From Roseomonas gilardii (GTDB taxonomy: Bacteria > Pseudomonadota > Alphaproteobacteria > Acetobacterales > Acetobacteraceae), in NCBI RefSeq assembly GCF_001941945.1, contig NZ_CP015583.1, positions 1,415,001 through 1,479,000 on the forward strand: 64,000 bases of DNA, written 5' to 3'. Positions 34,133 through 44,185 of the stretch are shown here, piece by piece. Below the pieces are notes generated by a model. The model ran no database searches. It saw nothing but the letters and a program-made list of their open reading frames with translations, and was not told where the DNA came from. The position numbers and the translations under genes are program-made. Position 1 is the first letter of the stretch, and the number at the start of each line of letters is the position of its first letter.

Positions 34133-35859
34133 TACAGCGCCTCCACCAGCGGGGCATGCTGCTGCAGCACGAGGCGGCGGCGGACCTTCATGGTCGGCGT
34201 CATCAGCCCGTTCTCGACGGTGAAGGGCGCCACCGGTCGCCAGTGGCGGATGCGCTCGATGCTGGACAGGCGCCTGTTCACCCGGTCCACCGCGGGAGCG
34301 ACCCGGTCCTCCGCGCCATCCGCCGGCACCAGCAGCGCCACCACGCCCGGGCGGCCCTCGCCGGCGATCACGGCCTGGGCGATCTCCGGCTCCGCCATCA
34401 GCAGCCCCTCGATCTTGGCGGGACTCACCATGTCACCTCCCAGGGTTTTGATGAAGTCCTTCTTGCGGTCGTGGATGACGATGTGCCCGGCCGGGTCGAT
34501 CTCGGCGATGTCCCCGGTGTGCAGCCAGCCGTCCTCCAGCGCCGCCTCGGTGGCCTCCTGGGCGTTCCAGTAGCCGTCCATCACCAACTCGCCGCGCAAC
34601 AGCAGCTCGCCATCCCCGGCGATCCGGGTCTCGACGCCGGGCAGGGGCGCGCCGACGCTGTCGCGGCGGTTGTCCCAGGGCAGGTTGACGCTGACCACCG
34701 GCCCGGCCTCGGTCTGGCCATAGCCCTGCAGCACGGTGACGCCGAGGGCGAGGAAGAAGCCCGAAAGCTCCGGATCGAGCCGGGCGCCACCGGAAACCAG
34801 CGCCACCAGCCGCCGTCCGAAGCGGGCGCGCAGCTTGCGCCGCACCAGCCGGTCCAGCGCCGCGTCCTCGATCCGCTCCAGCAGGGACAGCGGTGGCCCG
34901 TCTATCCGCCGCAGGCCGAGGGCGAGGGCGCGGTGGAACAGGCGCTGCTTCCAGGCGGGCTCCTTTTCCAACTGGGCCAGGATGCGGTGGCGCAGCACCT
35001 GGAAGAGGCGCGGCACCGCCGTCACCAGGGCGGGCTCGACCTCGGTGAACTCGGCCGCCAGCCGGTCGGCGCCACGGCTGTACACGACCTCCATGCCGAG
35101 CGAGGGCAGCAGGAAGTTGCCGACCGTGTGCTCGTAGGCATGGGAGAGCGGAAGGAAGGAGAGGTAGCACTCCCCGTCGAGCTTCAGCCGCCGCACCACC
35201 TCCGCCAGCCCGGCCTGGTTCGCCAGCATGGCCCGGTGCGGCAGCATCACGCCGCGCGGCAGGCCGCCCGTGCCGGAGGTATAGACGAGGCAGGCCAGCC
35301 GCCCGGGCGGGATCTGCGCCACCTCTGCCATCAGCATGGCGAGGTCGCCCGGATCGGCGGTCAGCGCCTGCCAGGACAGGGTCCCCGGCGCGTCCTCCAT
35401 GCAGACGAGCAGGTCGAGCCCCGGATCGTTGCCGCCGCTCCCGTCCGCATGTCCCTCCTGCGCCTGCCGCGCCGCCTCGGCGACCCGGCCGGCCAGGGCG
35501 GCGGTGGAGGCGATGGCCACCCGGGCACCGCTGTCGCGCAGGATATGGGCGTGGTCCGCCACGGTGTTGGTGGTATAGGTCGGCACGGTCACGGCGCCGA
35601 TGGCCATGATGGCGGTGTCGGCGACGGGGAATTCCGGCCGGTTCTCGCTGACCAGCAGCACGCGGTCGCCCGGCATGACCCCGCGGGCGCGCAGCCCGGC
35701 GGCGGTGGCGGCCACCGCATGGGCGAATCCGGCCCAGCTCATCCGCTGCCAGCCCCCGCCCGACCCGTCCCGGACCCAGTGGCGCAGCATCGGGCGGTCG
35801 CGCCAGCGCGCGGCCAGGCCCAGCAGCATGCCGGGGAGGCTTTCCCAGCGTTCGGTCAT
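34129..35859 (-). CDS. Long-chain acyl-CoA synthetase (AMP-forming)
   Basis: A 576-residue ANL-superfamily enzyme, activating fatty acids to acyl-CoA through an acyl-AMP. The nucleotide loop is CLVYTSGTGGLPRGVMLPH. Further motifs: LSFLPLSHAYEHTVG, VLQGYGQTEAGPVVS, DGWLHTGDIAEIDPAGHIVI and DRKKDFIKTLGGDMVSPAKI with the catalytic Lys region. It lacks a signal and should be cytoplasmic or membrane-associated. ATG at 35859 follows AGGGGGAAG and is preferred to 35883. It overlaps the P-loop gene by four bases. Confidence 0.92.
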   Translation of the reverse strand: MTERWESLPGMLLGLAARWRDRPMLRHWVRDGSGGGWQRMSWAGFAHAVAATAAGLRARGVMPGDRVLLVSENRPEFPVADTAIMAIGAVTVPTYTTNTVADHAHILRDSGARVAIASTAALAGRVAEAARQAQEGHADGSGGNDPGLDLLVCMEDAPGTLSWQALTADPGDLAMLMAEVAQIPPGRLACLVYTSGTGGLPRGVMLPHRAMLANQAGLAEVVRRLKLDGECYLSFLPLSHAYEHTVGNFLLPSLGMEVVYSRGADRLAAEFTEVEPALVTAVPRLFQVLRHRILAQLEKEPAWKQRLFHRALALGLRRIDGPPLSLLERIEDAALDRLVRRKLRARFGRRLVALVSGGARLDPELSGFFLALGVTVLQGYGQTEAGPVVSVNLPWDNRRDSVGAPLPGVETRIAGDGELLLRGELVMDGYWNAQEATEAALEDGWLHTGDIAEIDPAGHIVIHDRKKDFIKTLGGDMVSPAKIEGLLMAEPEIAQAVIAGEGRPGVVALLVPADGAEDRVAPAVDRVNRRLSSIERIRHWRPVAPFTVENGLMTPTMKVRRRLVLQQHAPLVEALY

Positions 35860-35962
35860 TCTGTCGCTTCCCCCTATCGTCATCGCCCGCCTGTCTTGGT
35901 GGGAGGCGGGGTGGTCATATATCCAGGCCGTTCCACTCCTCCCGCGAGGCGCACGCATTTCC

Positions 35963-37828
35963 ATGTTTCGATCGACCTGCCTAGCCGACTCCGCCCGCCA
36001 TGGCCGCGCCACCCTTGACATCTCCGGCCGCGCCGGTGGCGGCGGGGGCGAGGCCCTGCCGGAATGGGACCTGTCGGACCTCTATGCGGGAATCGAGGAC
36101 CCGAAGCTCAACGCCGATCTCGGCCATGCGGAGGCGGAGGCCCGGGCGCTGGAGGCGGAAGCCGCCGGAAAGCTTGCGGACCTGTCCGGCGACGCCCTGG
36201 CCGGGGTGATCCGGCGCTACGAGGCGGTGGAGGAGATCCTGGGGCGGGTGCTCTCCTTCGCCCAGCTCCTCTTCGCGGGCGATGCCACGAAGCCGGAACA
36301 CGGCCGCTTCTACCAGACCATGCAGGAGCGGGCGACCGACATCAGCAGCCACCTGCTCTTCCTGACGCTGGAGCTGAACCGGCTGGAGGATTCCGTGCTG
36401 GAGGCCAAGCTGGCGGAATCCTCCGCCCTGGCCGCCTGGCGCCCCTGGCTGCGCGACCTGCGGGTGTTCCGCCCACACCAGCTTTCGGACGAGCTGGAGA
36501 AGCTGCTGCACGAGAAGGAGGTGACCGGCCGCTCCGCCTGGAACCGCCTGTTCGACGAGACCATCGCGGCCATGAAGGTGCGGGTGGGGGAGGAGGAGCT
36601 GACCGTCTCCTCGGCGCTGAACATGCTCTCCGACCGGGACCGCGCGGTGCGCGAGGCGGCGGCCAAGGGGGTCTCGGCGGCCTTCGGCGAGCGTGCGCCG
36701 CTGTTTTCGCTGATCACCAACACGCTCGCCAAGGACAAGGAGATCATCGACAACTGGCGCCGCTACCCCCGCCCCGGCTCGTCCCGCAACCGGGCCAACA
36801 TGGTCGAGGACGAGGTGGTGGACGCGCTGGTTTCCGCCGTGCGCGCGAGCTACCCGCGCCTGTCGCACCGCTACTACGCGATGAAGGCGAGGTGGCTGGG
36901 CCTGGAGAAGCTGCAGCACTGGGACCGCAACGCGCCCCTGCCGCAGGAGGAGGACCGCACCATCCCCTGGTCCGAGGCCAAGGAGCGCGTCTTCGCCGCC
37001 TACAACGCCTTCTCCCCGGAACTGGCCGCGATCGGCCGGCGCTTCTTCGACGGCCCCTGGATCGACGTGCCGCCGCGGTCGGGCAAGGCATCCGGCGCCT
37101 TCGCGCACCCGACCGTGCCCTCGGTGCATCCCTATCTGCTGCTGAACTACCACGGCAAGTCGCGCGACGTGATGACGCTGGCCCATGAGCTGGGCCATGG
37201 CGTGCATCAGATCCTGGCCTCGAAGCAGGGCTACCTGCGCTCCGGCACGCCGCTCACGCTCGCCGAGACGGCCAGCGTCTTCGGCGAGATGCTGACCTTC
37301 CGCGCCGTGCTGGATGCCGAGACCGACCCCACCCGCCGCCGCATGCTGCTGGCCGGCAAGGTGGAGGACATGCTGAACACGGTGGTGCGGCAGATCGCCT
37401 TCTACACCTTCGAATCCCGTCTGCACGAGGCGCGGCGCAAGGGCGAGCTGTCCTCCGAGCAGATCGGCGAGATCTGGATGGGCGTGCAGGGCGAGAGCCT
37501 GGGTCCGGCCTTCGAGTTCACGCCGGACTACAACGTGTACTGGGCCTATGTGCCGCACTTCGTGCACACGCCCTTCTACGTCTATGCCTATGCCTTCGGG
37601 GACTGCCTGGTGAACGCGCTCTACAGCGTCTACCAGTCCGGGGAGGTGCCGGATTTCCAGCGGAAGTATCTCGACCTGCTGCGCGCCGGCGGCACGCTGC
37701 GGCACAAGGAGCTGCTGGCCCCCTTCGGCCTCGACGCCTCCGACCCCGGCTTCTGGAACAAGGGTCTCGACGTGATCGACGGCTTCATCACCGAGCTGGA
37801 ACAGCCGGCCCCCGCCGGGGCGGCGTGA
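35963..37828 (+). CDS. M3-family oligoendopeptidase (PepF/clade 3)
   Basis: A 621-residue zinc metallopeptidase of family M3. The zinc motif HELGH is at residues 408-412 (MTLAHELGHGVHQ), with the third ligand in the TASVFGEML segment. The opening LPEWDLSDLYAGIEDPKL and the N-terminal domain FYQTMQERATDISSHLLFL match PepF-type oligoendopeptidases. It should clear peptides of a few to about 20 residues in the cytosol. The start at 35963 is the best ATG; the first 25 residues are not conserved-looking, and a nearer start is possible. It is followed 7 bp later by an ABC1 kinase gene. Confidence 0.88.
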   Translation: MFRSTCLADSARHGRATLDISGRAGGGGGEALPEWDLSDLYAGIEDPKLNADLGHAEAEARALEAEAAGKLADLSGDALAGVIRRYEAVEEILGRVLSFAQLLFAGDATKPEHGRFYQTMQERATDISSHLLFLTLELNRLEDSVLEAKLAESSALAAWRPWLRDLRVFRPHQLSDELEKLLHEKEVTGRSAWNRLFDETIAAMKVRVGEEELTVSSALNMLSDRDRAVREAAAKGVSAAFGERAPLFSLITNTLAKDKEIIDNWRRYPRPGSSRNRANMVEDEVVDALVSAVRASYPRLSHRYYAMKARWLGLEKLQHWDRNAPLPQEEDRTIPWSEAKERVFAAYNAFSPELAAIGRRFFDGPWIDVPPRSGKASGAFAHPTVPSVHPYLLLNYHGKSRDVMTLAHELGHGVHQILASKQGYLRSGTPLTLAETASVFGEMLTFRAVLDAETDPTRRRMLLAGKVEDMLNTVVRQIAFYTFESRLHEARRKGELSSEQIGEIWMGVQGESLGPAFEFTPDYNVYWAYVPHFVHTPFYVYAYAFGDCLVNALYSVYQSGEVPDFQRKYLDLLRAGGTLRHKELLAPFGLDASDPGFWNKGLDVIDGFITELEQPAPAGAA

Positions 37829-37835
37829 GGACCGC

Positions 37836-39194
37836 ATGAGCGATACAAGACGCGGCAACAGCCTGTTCGGCGAGATCCGCCGCATGGCCCGCACCTCCGG
37901 CGCCGTGGGCGGCATCGCCGCCCGCGTGGCGGGGGAGCGGTATCTCGGACTGAAGACCGACAAGTCCGCGCATGCCGAGGACCTGAAGGCGGTGCTGGGC
38001 GGGCTGAAGGGCCCGATGATGAAGGTGGCGCAGCTTCTCTCCACCATCCCCGACGCGCTGCCCGAGGAATATGCGCGGGAGCTGTCGCAGCTCCAGTCCA
38101 ATGCCCCACCGATGGGCTGGCCCTTCGTGCGGCGGCGCATGTCCACCGAGCTGGGGCCGGCCTGGCAGTCGCGCTTCTCCGCCTTCGGCCAGGAGGCGGC
38201 GGCGGCGGCTTCGCTGGGGCAGGTGCACCGCGCCACCCTGCCGGACGGGCGGGAGGTGGCCTGCAAGCTGCAATACCCGGACATGCCGAGCGTGGTGGAG
38301 GCCGATCTGCGGCAGCTCCGCCTCGCCATGGGCATCTATGCGCGCATGGACAGCTCGATCCAGAGCGACGACGTCTATGCCGAGCTGAGCGAGCGGCTGC
38401 GGGAGGAGCTCGACTACGAGCGCGAGGCCGCGCATATGCGGCTCTATCGCCTGATGCTGGCGGGCGAGCCGGAGATCCGCGTGCCCGAGCCGGTGCCGGA
38501 GCTGACCACCAAGCGGCTGCTGACCATGACCTGGCTCGACGGCCGCGCGATCCAGTCGCGCATCGACGAGGACCCGCCGCAGGAGGAACGCGACGCCTAT
38601 GCGCGGGTGCTGTTCCGCGCCTGGTACGTGCCCTTCTACCATTACGGCGTGATCCATGGGGACCCGCATCTGGGCAACTACCAGATCCGGTCCGACCTGC
38701 ACGGGATCAACCTGCTCGATTTCGGCACCATCCGCGTCTTCCCGCCGCATTTCGTCACCGCCGTGGTGCGGCTCTACGAGGCGGTGCGCGACGGCGACGA
38801 CGACAAGGCCATCCATGCCTTCGAGGCCTGGGGCTTCCGCAACCTGCCGCGGGAAACCTGGGCGGTGCTGATGAAATGGGCGCGCTTCCTGCACGAGCCG
38901 CTGATCGACGACCGGGTCCGCCCGATCTCCGAGACCCAGGACCCGCAATTCGGGCGCAAGGTGGCGGAGGAGGTGCATGCCGGGCTGAAGAAGACCGGCG
39001 GCGTGCGGCCGCCGCGGGAATTCGTGCTGATGGACCGGTCCACGGTGGGCCTGGGCAGCGCCTTCCTGCGGCTGAGGGCGCGGCAGAACTGGCACCGGCT
39101 CTTCGAGGAGCTGATCGCCGGCTATGACGAGGATGCCCTCGCGGCCCGCCAGGCCGAGGCGCTGCGCCAGGCGGAGGTGCCGGCGGCGGGCTGA
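37836..39194 (+). CDS. ABC1/AarF-UbiB family atypical kinase
   Basis: A 452-residue ABC1-family protein. The KxGQ-type segment reads GLKGPMMKVAQLLST. The Ala-rich loop region is AAAASLGQVHRA, the nucleotide lysine is in VACKLQYP, and the catalytic part has VIHGDPHLGNYQI and LLDFGTIRVF. UbiB supports ubiquinone biosynthesis; others act in lipid homeostasis. This one lacks obvious C-terminal membrane helices, so a UbiB assignment is not certain. It is cotranscribed with the M3 peptidase. Confidence 0.88.
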   Translation: MSDTRRGNSLFGEIRRMARTSGAVGGIAARVAGERYLGLKTDKSAHAEDLKAVLGGLKGPMMKVAQLLSTIPDALPEEYARELSQLQSNAPPMGWPFVRRRMSTELGPAWQSRFSAFGQEAAAAASLGQVHRATLPDGREVACKLQYPDMPSVVEADLRQLRLAMGIYARMDSSIQSDDVYAELSERLREELDYEREAAHMRLYRLMLAGEPEIRVPEPVPELTTKRLLTMTWLDGRAIQSRIDEDPPQEERDAYARVLFRAWYVPFYHYGVIHGDPHLGNYQIRSDLHGINLLDFGTIRVFPPHFVTAVVRLYEAVRDGDDDKAIHAFEAWGFRNLPRETWAVLMKWARFLHEPLIDDRVRPISETQDPQFGRKVAEEVHAGLKKTGGVRPPREFVLMDRSTVGLGSAFLRLRARQNWHRLFEELIAGYDEDALAARQAEALRQAEVPAAG

Positions 39195-39303
39195 TCCCGC
39201 CCGCGGGGGCCGGCTTTCCGGAATTCGCGACCTGCTCTCTTGCGGCCCTTCCGCCGCCCGGTGATCGTGACCGGGCAGAAACGGAAAGCGGAGGGAAGCC
39301 TGC

Positions 39304-40458
39304 ATGCGCCTGGCTGTACCGAAGGAAAGGCGTGCCACGGAGGCACGGGTGGCGGCGACGCCCGAGACGGTCCGCAAGCTGATCGGCCTCGGCCTGACCG
39401 TGGCGGTGGAGAAAGGGGCCGGGATGTCCGCCGGCATTCCCGATGCCGCCTATGCCGAGGCGGGGGCGGAGATCGCGCCGGATGCCGCGGCGGCCCTGGC
39501 CGGGGCGGGGATCGTGCTCAAGGTCCGCGCGCCGCTGGCGGCGGGCGAGGGGGAGGTGGACGAGATCGCCCTGATCCCCGAGGGCGCCGTGCTGATCGGC
39601 ACGCTGGAGACGACCTCCGCGCCTGAGCGCAACCAGGCCTATGCGGCCCGCCACATCACCGCCTGCGCCATGGAACTGGCCCCGCGCATCACCCGGGCGC
39701 AGAGCATGGATGTGCTGTCCTCCCAGGCGAACCTTGCGGGCTACCGCGCGGTGATCGAGGCGGCGGGGGCCTTCGACCGGGGCTTTCCGATGCTGATGAC
39801 GGCGGCGGGCACCATCCCGGCGGCGAATGTGCTGGTGCTGGGCGCGGGCGTGGCGGGGCTACAGGCCATCGCCACGGCGCGGCGGCTGGGCGGGCGCGTC
39901 TCGGCCTCCGACGTGCGTCCGGCGGCCAAGGAGGAGATCAAGTCCCTCGGTGCCAGCTTCGTCGGCGTGGAAGACGAGGAAAGCGCCGCCGCCCAGACCG
40001 CCGGCGGCTATGCCAAGGCGATGAGCCCGGAATACCTGCGCAAGCAGGCCGAGGTCGTGGCCGCCGCCGCCGCCAAGGCGGATATCGTGATCTGCACGGC
40101 GCTGGTGCAGGGGCGCAAGGCCCCGGTGCTGCTGACCGATGCCATGGTCGCCGCGATGAAACCGGGCGCGGTGGTGGTGGACATCGCCGCCGATGCGGGG
40201 GGCAACTGCGCCGCGACCGTGCCGGGCGAGGCGGTGACCACGGAGAACGGGGTGAAGGTGCTGGGCTGGCGCAACTGGCCGGCCCGCATCCCGGCGGCGG
40301 CGAGCAGCCTCTATGCCCGCAACCTGCTGACCTTCCTGACCACCTTCTGGGACAAGGAGGCCGGGATGCCGAAACTGCCGGAGGAGGACGAGATCGTGCG
40401 TGGGGTCCTGCTGACCCGCGGCGGCGCGGTCGTCCACCCGCAATTCCAGAACAACTGA
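39304..40458 (+). CDS. pntAA: NAD(P) transhydrogenase subunit alpha part 1
   Basis: The soluble NAD-binding subunit (384 aa, the same length as PntAA of Rhodospirillum rubrum) of the proton-translocating transhydrogenase. Visible: [58 protein letters not shown] with the RQD-loop-like segment, and the Rossmann motif [20 protein letters not shown]. It binds NADH and passes hydride to NADP on PntB. GGAGGG precedes the ATG. It leads pntAA-pntAB-pntB, the three-gene arrangement typical of alphaproteobacteria. Confidence 0.95.
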   Translation: MRLAVPKERRATEARVAATPETVRKLIGLGLTVAVEKGAGMSAGIPDAAYAEAGAEIAPDAAAALAGAGIVLKVRAPLAAGEGEVDEIALIPEGAVLIGTLETTSAPERNQAYAARHITACAMELAPRITRAQSMDVLSSQANLAGYRAVIEAAGAFDRGFPMLMTAAGTIPAANVLVLGAGVAGLQAIATARRLGGRVSASDVRPAAKEEIKSLGASFVGVEDEESAAAQTAGGYAKAMSPEYLRKQAEVVAAAAAKADIVICTALVQGRKAPVLLTDAMVAAMKPGAVVVDIAADAGGNCAATVPGEAVTTENGVKVLGWRNWPARIPAAASSLYARNLLTFLTTFWDKEAGMPKLPEEDEIVRGVLLTRGGAVVHPQFQNN

Positions 40459-40471
40459 GGGGGGAACAGCG

Positions 40472-40900
40472 ATGAACCCGAACGAGACCGCCCAGGGCTT
40501 GGCGGGCCGGGCCGATGCCCTGGCGGCGCAGGCGCTCGACCTCGCCCGCCAGGCCCGCCTGGTGGCGGAGCAGCATGCCCCGGCGGCGATGGAGCAGGTC
40601 GCCCATGGCGCCGCCGTGGTGGAGCCCTTCCTGCTGCTGCTGACGATCTTCCTGCTGGCCTGCTTCGTCGGCTACCACGTCGTGTGGAACGTGACGCCGG
40701 CGCTGCACTCGCCGCTGATGGGCGTCACCAACGCCATCTCCTCGGTGATCGTGGTGGGCGCCATCCTGGCCACGGGCCTGGGCGATTCCATCGCCGCCAA
40801 GGTCTTCGGCTTCCTGGCCGTGACGCTGGCGAGCGTGAACATCTTCGGCGGCTTCCTGGTCACGCGCCGGATGCTCGCGATGTTCAAGCGGAAGGGCTGA
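40472..40900 (+). CDS. pntAB: NAD(P) transhydrogenase subunit alpha part 2
   Basis: The 142-residue membrane subunit. Three to four membrane helices are seen: [36 protein letters not shown], and [19 protein letters not shown], ending [12 protein letters not shown], a family signature. The N-terminal 40 residues are Ala-rich and polar. It begins 13 bp after pntAA and 4 bp before pntB. Confidence 0.94.
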   Translation: MNPNETAQGLAGRADALAAQALDLARQARLVAEQHAPAAMEQVAHGAAVVEPFLLLLTIFLLACFVGYHVVWNVTPALHSPLMGVTNAISSVIVVGAILATGLGDSIAAKVFGFLAVTLASVNIFGGFLVTRRMLAMFKRKG

Positions 40901-40904
40901 GGGC

Positions 40905-42314
40905 ATGTCGCACACCCTCTCGACGCTGGCCTATCTCGTCGCCGCCGTCCTGTTCATCCTGGCGCTGCGCGGGCTGAGCCATCCGGAGACCAGCCGGCGC
41001 GGCAACCTCTTCGGCATGATCGGCATGGGCATCGCGGTGGTCGCGACCCTGGCCCAGCCGGGCATGTCGGGCGGCGGCATCGCCATCGTGCTGGCGGGCC
41101 TCGTGATCGGCGGCGGCATCGGCGCCTATCTCGCCAACCGCATCCAGATGACGGCGCTGCCGCAGCTCGTGGCGGCCTTCCACTCGCTGGTGGGCCTCGC
41201 CGCCGTCTGCGTCGCGGCCGCCGCCTTCTACGCACCGCAGAGCTTCGGCATCGGCGTGCCGGGCGCGATCCATGCCCAGTCGCTGGTGGAGATGTCGCTG
41301 GGCCTCGCCATCGGCGCCATCACCTTTTCCGGCTCGGTGATCGCCTTCGCCAAGCTCCAGGGGCTGATGTCGGGCGCGCCGATCCTGTTCCGGGGGCAGC
41401 ACTGGCTGAACCTGGGGCTCGGCATCCTGCTGCTGCTCCTGGTGATCGGCTTCGTCGCCAGCGGCAGCGCGGTGCTGTTCTGGCTGATCGCGATCCTCTC
41501 CTTCGCGCTCGGCTTCCTGCTGATCATCCCGATCGGGGGCGCGGACATGCCGGTCGTGGTGTCCATGCTGAACAGCTATTCCGGCTGGGCGGCGGCGGGC
41601 ATCGGCTTCACCGTCGGCAACCTGTTGCTGATCGTCACCGGCGCGCTGGTCGGCGCCTCGGGCGCGATCCTGTCCTACATCATGTGCAAGGGCATGAACC
41701 GTTCGATCGTCAACGTGCTGCTGGGCGGCTTCGGCTCGGATACCGGCGCGGCCTCGGCCGCTGGCGGCGCGGCGCAGCCGGCACGGCCGGTGAAGTCCGG
41801 CTCGCCGGAGGATGCGGCCTACATCATGAAGAACGCCGGCAAGATCATCATTGTGCCCGGCTACGGCATGGCGGTGGCGCAGGCGCAGCAGGTGCTGCGG
41901 GAGATGGCGGACCTGCTGAAGAAGGAGGGCGCCACGGTGGAATACGCCATCCATCCCGTGGCGGGGCGCATGCCGGGGCACATGAACGTGCTGCTGGCCG
42001 AGGCCAACGTGCCCTATGACGACGTGAAGGAGCTGGAGGAGATCAACCCCGAATTCGCCGAGGCCGACGTGGCCTATGTGATCGGGGCCAACGACGTGAC
42101 CAACCCGGCGGCGAAGACCGACAAGTCCTCGGCGATCTACGGCATGCCGATCCTGGACGTGGAGCGGGCGAAGACGGTGTTCTTCGTCAAGCGCGGCATG
42201 TCCAGCGGCTATGCCGGGGTGGAGAACGAGCTGTTCTTCCGCGACAACACGATGATGCTGTTCGGGGACGCCAAGAAAGTCACCCAGCAGATCGTGCAAG
42301 CGTTGCAGAAATAG
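40905..42314 (+). CDS. pntB: NAD(P) transhydrogenase subunit beta
   Basis: PntB (469 aa) carries the NADP-binding domain and most membrane helices of the proton channel. The N-terminal part has repeated membrane segments (LAYLVAAVLFILALRGLSHP, IAIVLAGLVIGGGIGAYLA and others). The C-terminal domain includes IIIVPGYGMAVAQAQQVLRE, KEGATVEYAIHPVAGRMPGH, VIGANDVTNPAA and YAGVENELFF. The complex makes NADPH from NADH at the expense of the proton gradient. Two hairpins follow the stop. Confidence 0.96.
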   Translation: MSHTLSTLAYLVAAVLFILALRGLSHPETSRRGNLFGMIGMGIAVVATLAQPGMSGGGIAIVLAGLVIGGGIGAYLANRIQMTALPQLVAAFHSLVGLAAVCVAAAAFYAPQSFGIGVPGAIHAQSLVEMSLGLAIGAITFSGSVIAFAKLQGLMSGAPILFRGQHWLNLGLGILLLLLVIGFVASGSAVLFWLIAILSFALGFLLIIPIGGADMPVVVSMLNSYSGWAAAGIGFTVGNLLLIVTGALVGASGAILSYIMCKGMNRSIVNVLLGGFGSDTGAASAAGGAAQPARPVKSGSPEDAAYIMKNAGKIIIVPGYGMAVAQAQQVLREMADLLKKEGATVEYAIHPVAGRMPGHMNVLLAEANVPYDDVKELEEINPEFAEADVAYVIGANDVTNPAAKTDKSSAIYGMPILDVERAKTVFFVKRGMSSGYAGVENELFFRDNTMMLFGDAKKVTQQIVQALQK

Positions 42315-42323
42315 CGGCGCACG

Positions 42324-42354
42324 GCCCCCGGGGATGTCGTCCATCCCCGGGGGC
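42324..42354 (+). terminator. Hairpin after pntB
   Basis: GCCCCCGGGGATG (42324-42336) pairs perfectly with CATCCCCGGGGGC (42342-42354) around a five-base loop, ten bases after the pntB stop. There is no T-tract, as is common in very GC-rich genomes, so it may stabilise the mRNA end or act with Rho. Confidence 0.6.
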
Positions 42355-42415
42355 GGGTGGTGCGGGAGCCTGGGCGGCCCCCTGCCGGACTGTCCGGAAC
42401 GGGCATCCCCAAACT

Positions 42416-42458
42416 GAAAAACCGCGGTCTGCGGGGATGAACCCGCACCGCGGTGTTT
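42416..42458 (-). terminator. Terminator of rpsU
   Basis: On the minus strand CACCGCGGTGCGGG and CCCGCAGACCGCGG form a hairpin, followed by TTTTTC. It lies 45-85 bases after the rpsU stop. It could also halt pnt transcription from the other side, where it ends in CGGTGTTT. Confidence 0.75.
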
Positions 42459-42502
42459 CAAAGCAGCTCTCTGGTGCCCTTCCCGGGGGGAAGGGGGAGG
42501 GC

Positions 42503-42706
42503 TCAGAAGCCCTCGCGCTCCAGGCGCTTGCGCTCGACCTTGCGGGCGCGTCGAACGGCCTCGGCGGCCTCGCGGGCGCGGCGCTCGGACGGCTTCTCGT
42601 AGTGCCGGCGGAGCTTCATCTCGCGAAAGACGCCCTCGCGCTGGAGCTTCTTCTTCAGGGCCTTCAGGGCCTGGTCAACATTGTTATCCCGAACGACGAC
42701 CTGCAC
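42503..42706 (-). CDS. rpsU: 30S ribosomal protein S21
   Basis: bS21 (67 aa) is a small, very basic protein of the 30S platform needed for initiation. The sequence [20 protein letters not shown], then [20 protein letters not shown] and [14 protein letters not shown], is typical of alphaproteobacteria. The start is GTG at 42706, with AGGAGG ten bases upstream. Larger open frames on this strand are artefacts. COQ9 and rpsU are often neighbours in this class, as here. Confidence 0.93.
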   Translation of the reverse strand: MQVVVRDNNVDQALKALKKKLQREGVFREMKLRRHYEKPSERRAREAAEAVRRARKVERKRLEREGF

Positions 42707-42884
42707 GCGGCTCGGTCCTCCTGTTCCAAAAAGGGTGGTAAATGACGTGCCGAACCACAGGCGCTGCCGCCCGATCCTCGGGAGCGGCGCCGATAGCACG
42801 TCCGCCGCCTGCAAGGAAGCCCTTCCAGTCGGCACCGGGCATCCCAGATGGGGTTCCCGTTTCTCTTTATCCAGGGACCAGTCG

Positions 42885-43412
42885 ATGGCCATCCTCAAGA
42901 TCGCGCGAATGGGCCATCCGGTGCTGCTGCGCCGTGCCGAGCCCGTCGCCGACCCGCGCGACCCGGAGATCCGCCGCCTCGCGGAGGACATGGTGGAAAC
43001 CATGCTCGATGCCGGCGGAGTCGGCCTCGCCGCACCGCAGGTGCATGTGCCGCTGCGCCTCTTCGTCGTGCGGGAATGGGAGGGCGGGCGCGCCCTGATC
43101 AACCCCGAGCTGGAGCCGCTGGGCGAGGAGGTCGAGAGCGGCTGGGAGGGCTGCCTCTCCATCCCTGGCCTGCGCGGCTGCGTGCCGCGCGCGAAGCGGG
43201 TGCGCTGGCGGGCGCAGGACCTCGATGGGCGTGAGATCGGGGGCGAGGCCGAGGGCATGAGCGCCCGCGTCCTGCAGCACGAGTACGACCATCTGGAGGG
43301 CACGCTCTATACCATGCGGATGCCGGATCTGACGCTGCTGGGCTTCGAGCAGGAACTCGCCCGCGCCGCCGCCGAGCGGCGGAAGGCGGAAGAGGCGGAG
43401 CCCGCTTCGTGA
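42885..43412 (+). CDS. def: Peptide deformylase
   Basis: Peptide deformylase (175 aa) removes the N-formyl group from nascent proteins. All three motifs are intact: GVGLAAPQ (45-52), EGCLSIP (88-94, Cys90 a metal ligand) and QHEYDH (131-136, His132 and His136 ligands, Glu133 catalytic). ATG at 42885 begins [14 protein letters not shown], the family start. Its stop overlaps the start of the COQ9 gene (GTGA). Confidence 0.95.
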   Translation: MAILKIARMGHPVLLRRAEPVADPRDPEIRRLAEDMVETMLDAGGVGLAAPQVHVPLRLFVVREWEGGRALINPELEPLGEEVESGWEGCLSIPGLRGCVPRAKRVRWRAQDLDGREIGGEAEGMSARVLQHEYDHLEGTLYTMRMPDLTLLGFEQELARAAAERRKAEEAEPAS

Positions 43413-44026
43413 TCGCCTGCCTGCCGCCGCCGCCCCGGATCGCCCCGCCCGAGCGCAGCCCGGAGCGGGATGCCCTGTTGCGGGCCAGCCTGCCGCATGT
43501 GCCACGCCTCGGCTGGAGCATGGCGGCCCTGCGTGCCGGCGCCGCATCGGCCGGCCAGCCGCCGGAAATCGTGGAATCGCTGTTTCCCGCCGGGGCGCCG
43601 GGGGCGCTGGAAGCCTGGTGCGACCTGGTGGACCGCGAGATGGCGGAGGCCGCCGACCTGTCCGGGCTGCGCACGCCGCAACGGGTCCGCACCCTGATCG
43701 CCACCCGGCTGCGGCTCGCGCGCCCCGACAAGGAGGCGGTGCGGCTGGCTCTGGCGCAGCAGGCGCTGCCCTGGAACGTCCGCCTCGCCGCCCGGACCCT
43801 GGCGCGCACCGTCAGCGCGATCTGGGAGGCCGCGGGGGACCGTTCCGACGACCTGTCCTGGTACACGCGGCGCGCGACCCTGGCGGGACTCTATGGCAGC
43901 GTCCTGGCCTACTGGATGGGCGATCCCTCGGAGGACGATGCCGCGACGCTGGCCTTCCTGGACCGGCAACTGGCACGCCTCGCACAATTGCAGAAGCCAC
44001 GTCCGCGATGGGGGCGGGTTGCCTGA
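43409..44026 (+). CDS. COQ9 family protein
   Basis: A 205-residue protein of the COQ9 family, a lipid-binding auxiliary of ubiquinone biosynthesis. The family pattern is seen in RDALLRASLPHVPRLGWSMA, the PPEIVESLFPAGAPGALEAW block and SDDLSWYTRRATLAGLYGSV. The fold is TetR-like, all helical. It starts with GTG at 43409 inside the def stop codon, so it is coupled to def. Confidence 0.87.
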   Translation: MIACLPPPPRIAPPERSPERDALLRASLPHVPRLGWSMAALRAGAASAGQPPEIVESLFPAGAPGALEAWCDLVDREMAEAADLSGLRTPQRVRTLIATRLRLARPDKEAVRLALAQQALPWNVRLAARTLARTVSAIWEAAGDRSDDLSWYTRRATLAGLYGSVLAYWMGDPSEDDAATLAFLDRQLARLAQLQKPRPRWGRVA

Positions 44027-44102
44027 CGCTTCTGCCATGGCATTTCGGCAACGAACCGCAAGCCATTGCTCTCCCTTGATCCAGCTTCCCGAAAATCTCT
44101 CC

Positions 44103-44131
44103 TGTGCAGGGCGGCTGGCGGCCATTATAGG
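44103..44131 (+). promoter_or_regulatory. Candidate promoter of the exported protein gene
   Basis: TGTGCA (44103-44108) and TATAGG (44126-44131) are 17 bases apart. The -10 box is the same as in the rpmJ and trcR promoters; the -35 is weaker. The start would be near 44138, some 48 bases before the ATG. Confidence 0.4.
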
Positions 44132-44185
44132 GCGTGTGGGGGCAGGGGGTGCCCTCGCCATTCTTGATCGGAGAACCCGGCTGCG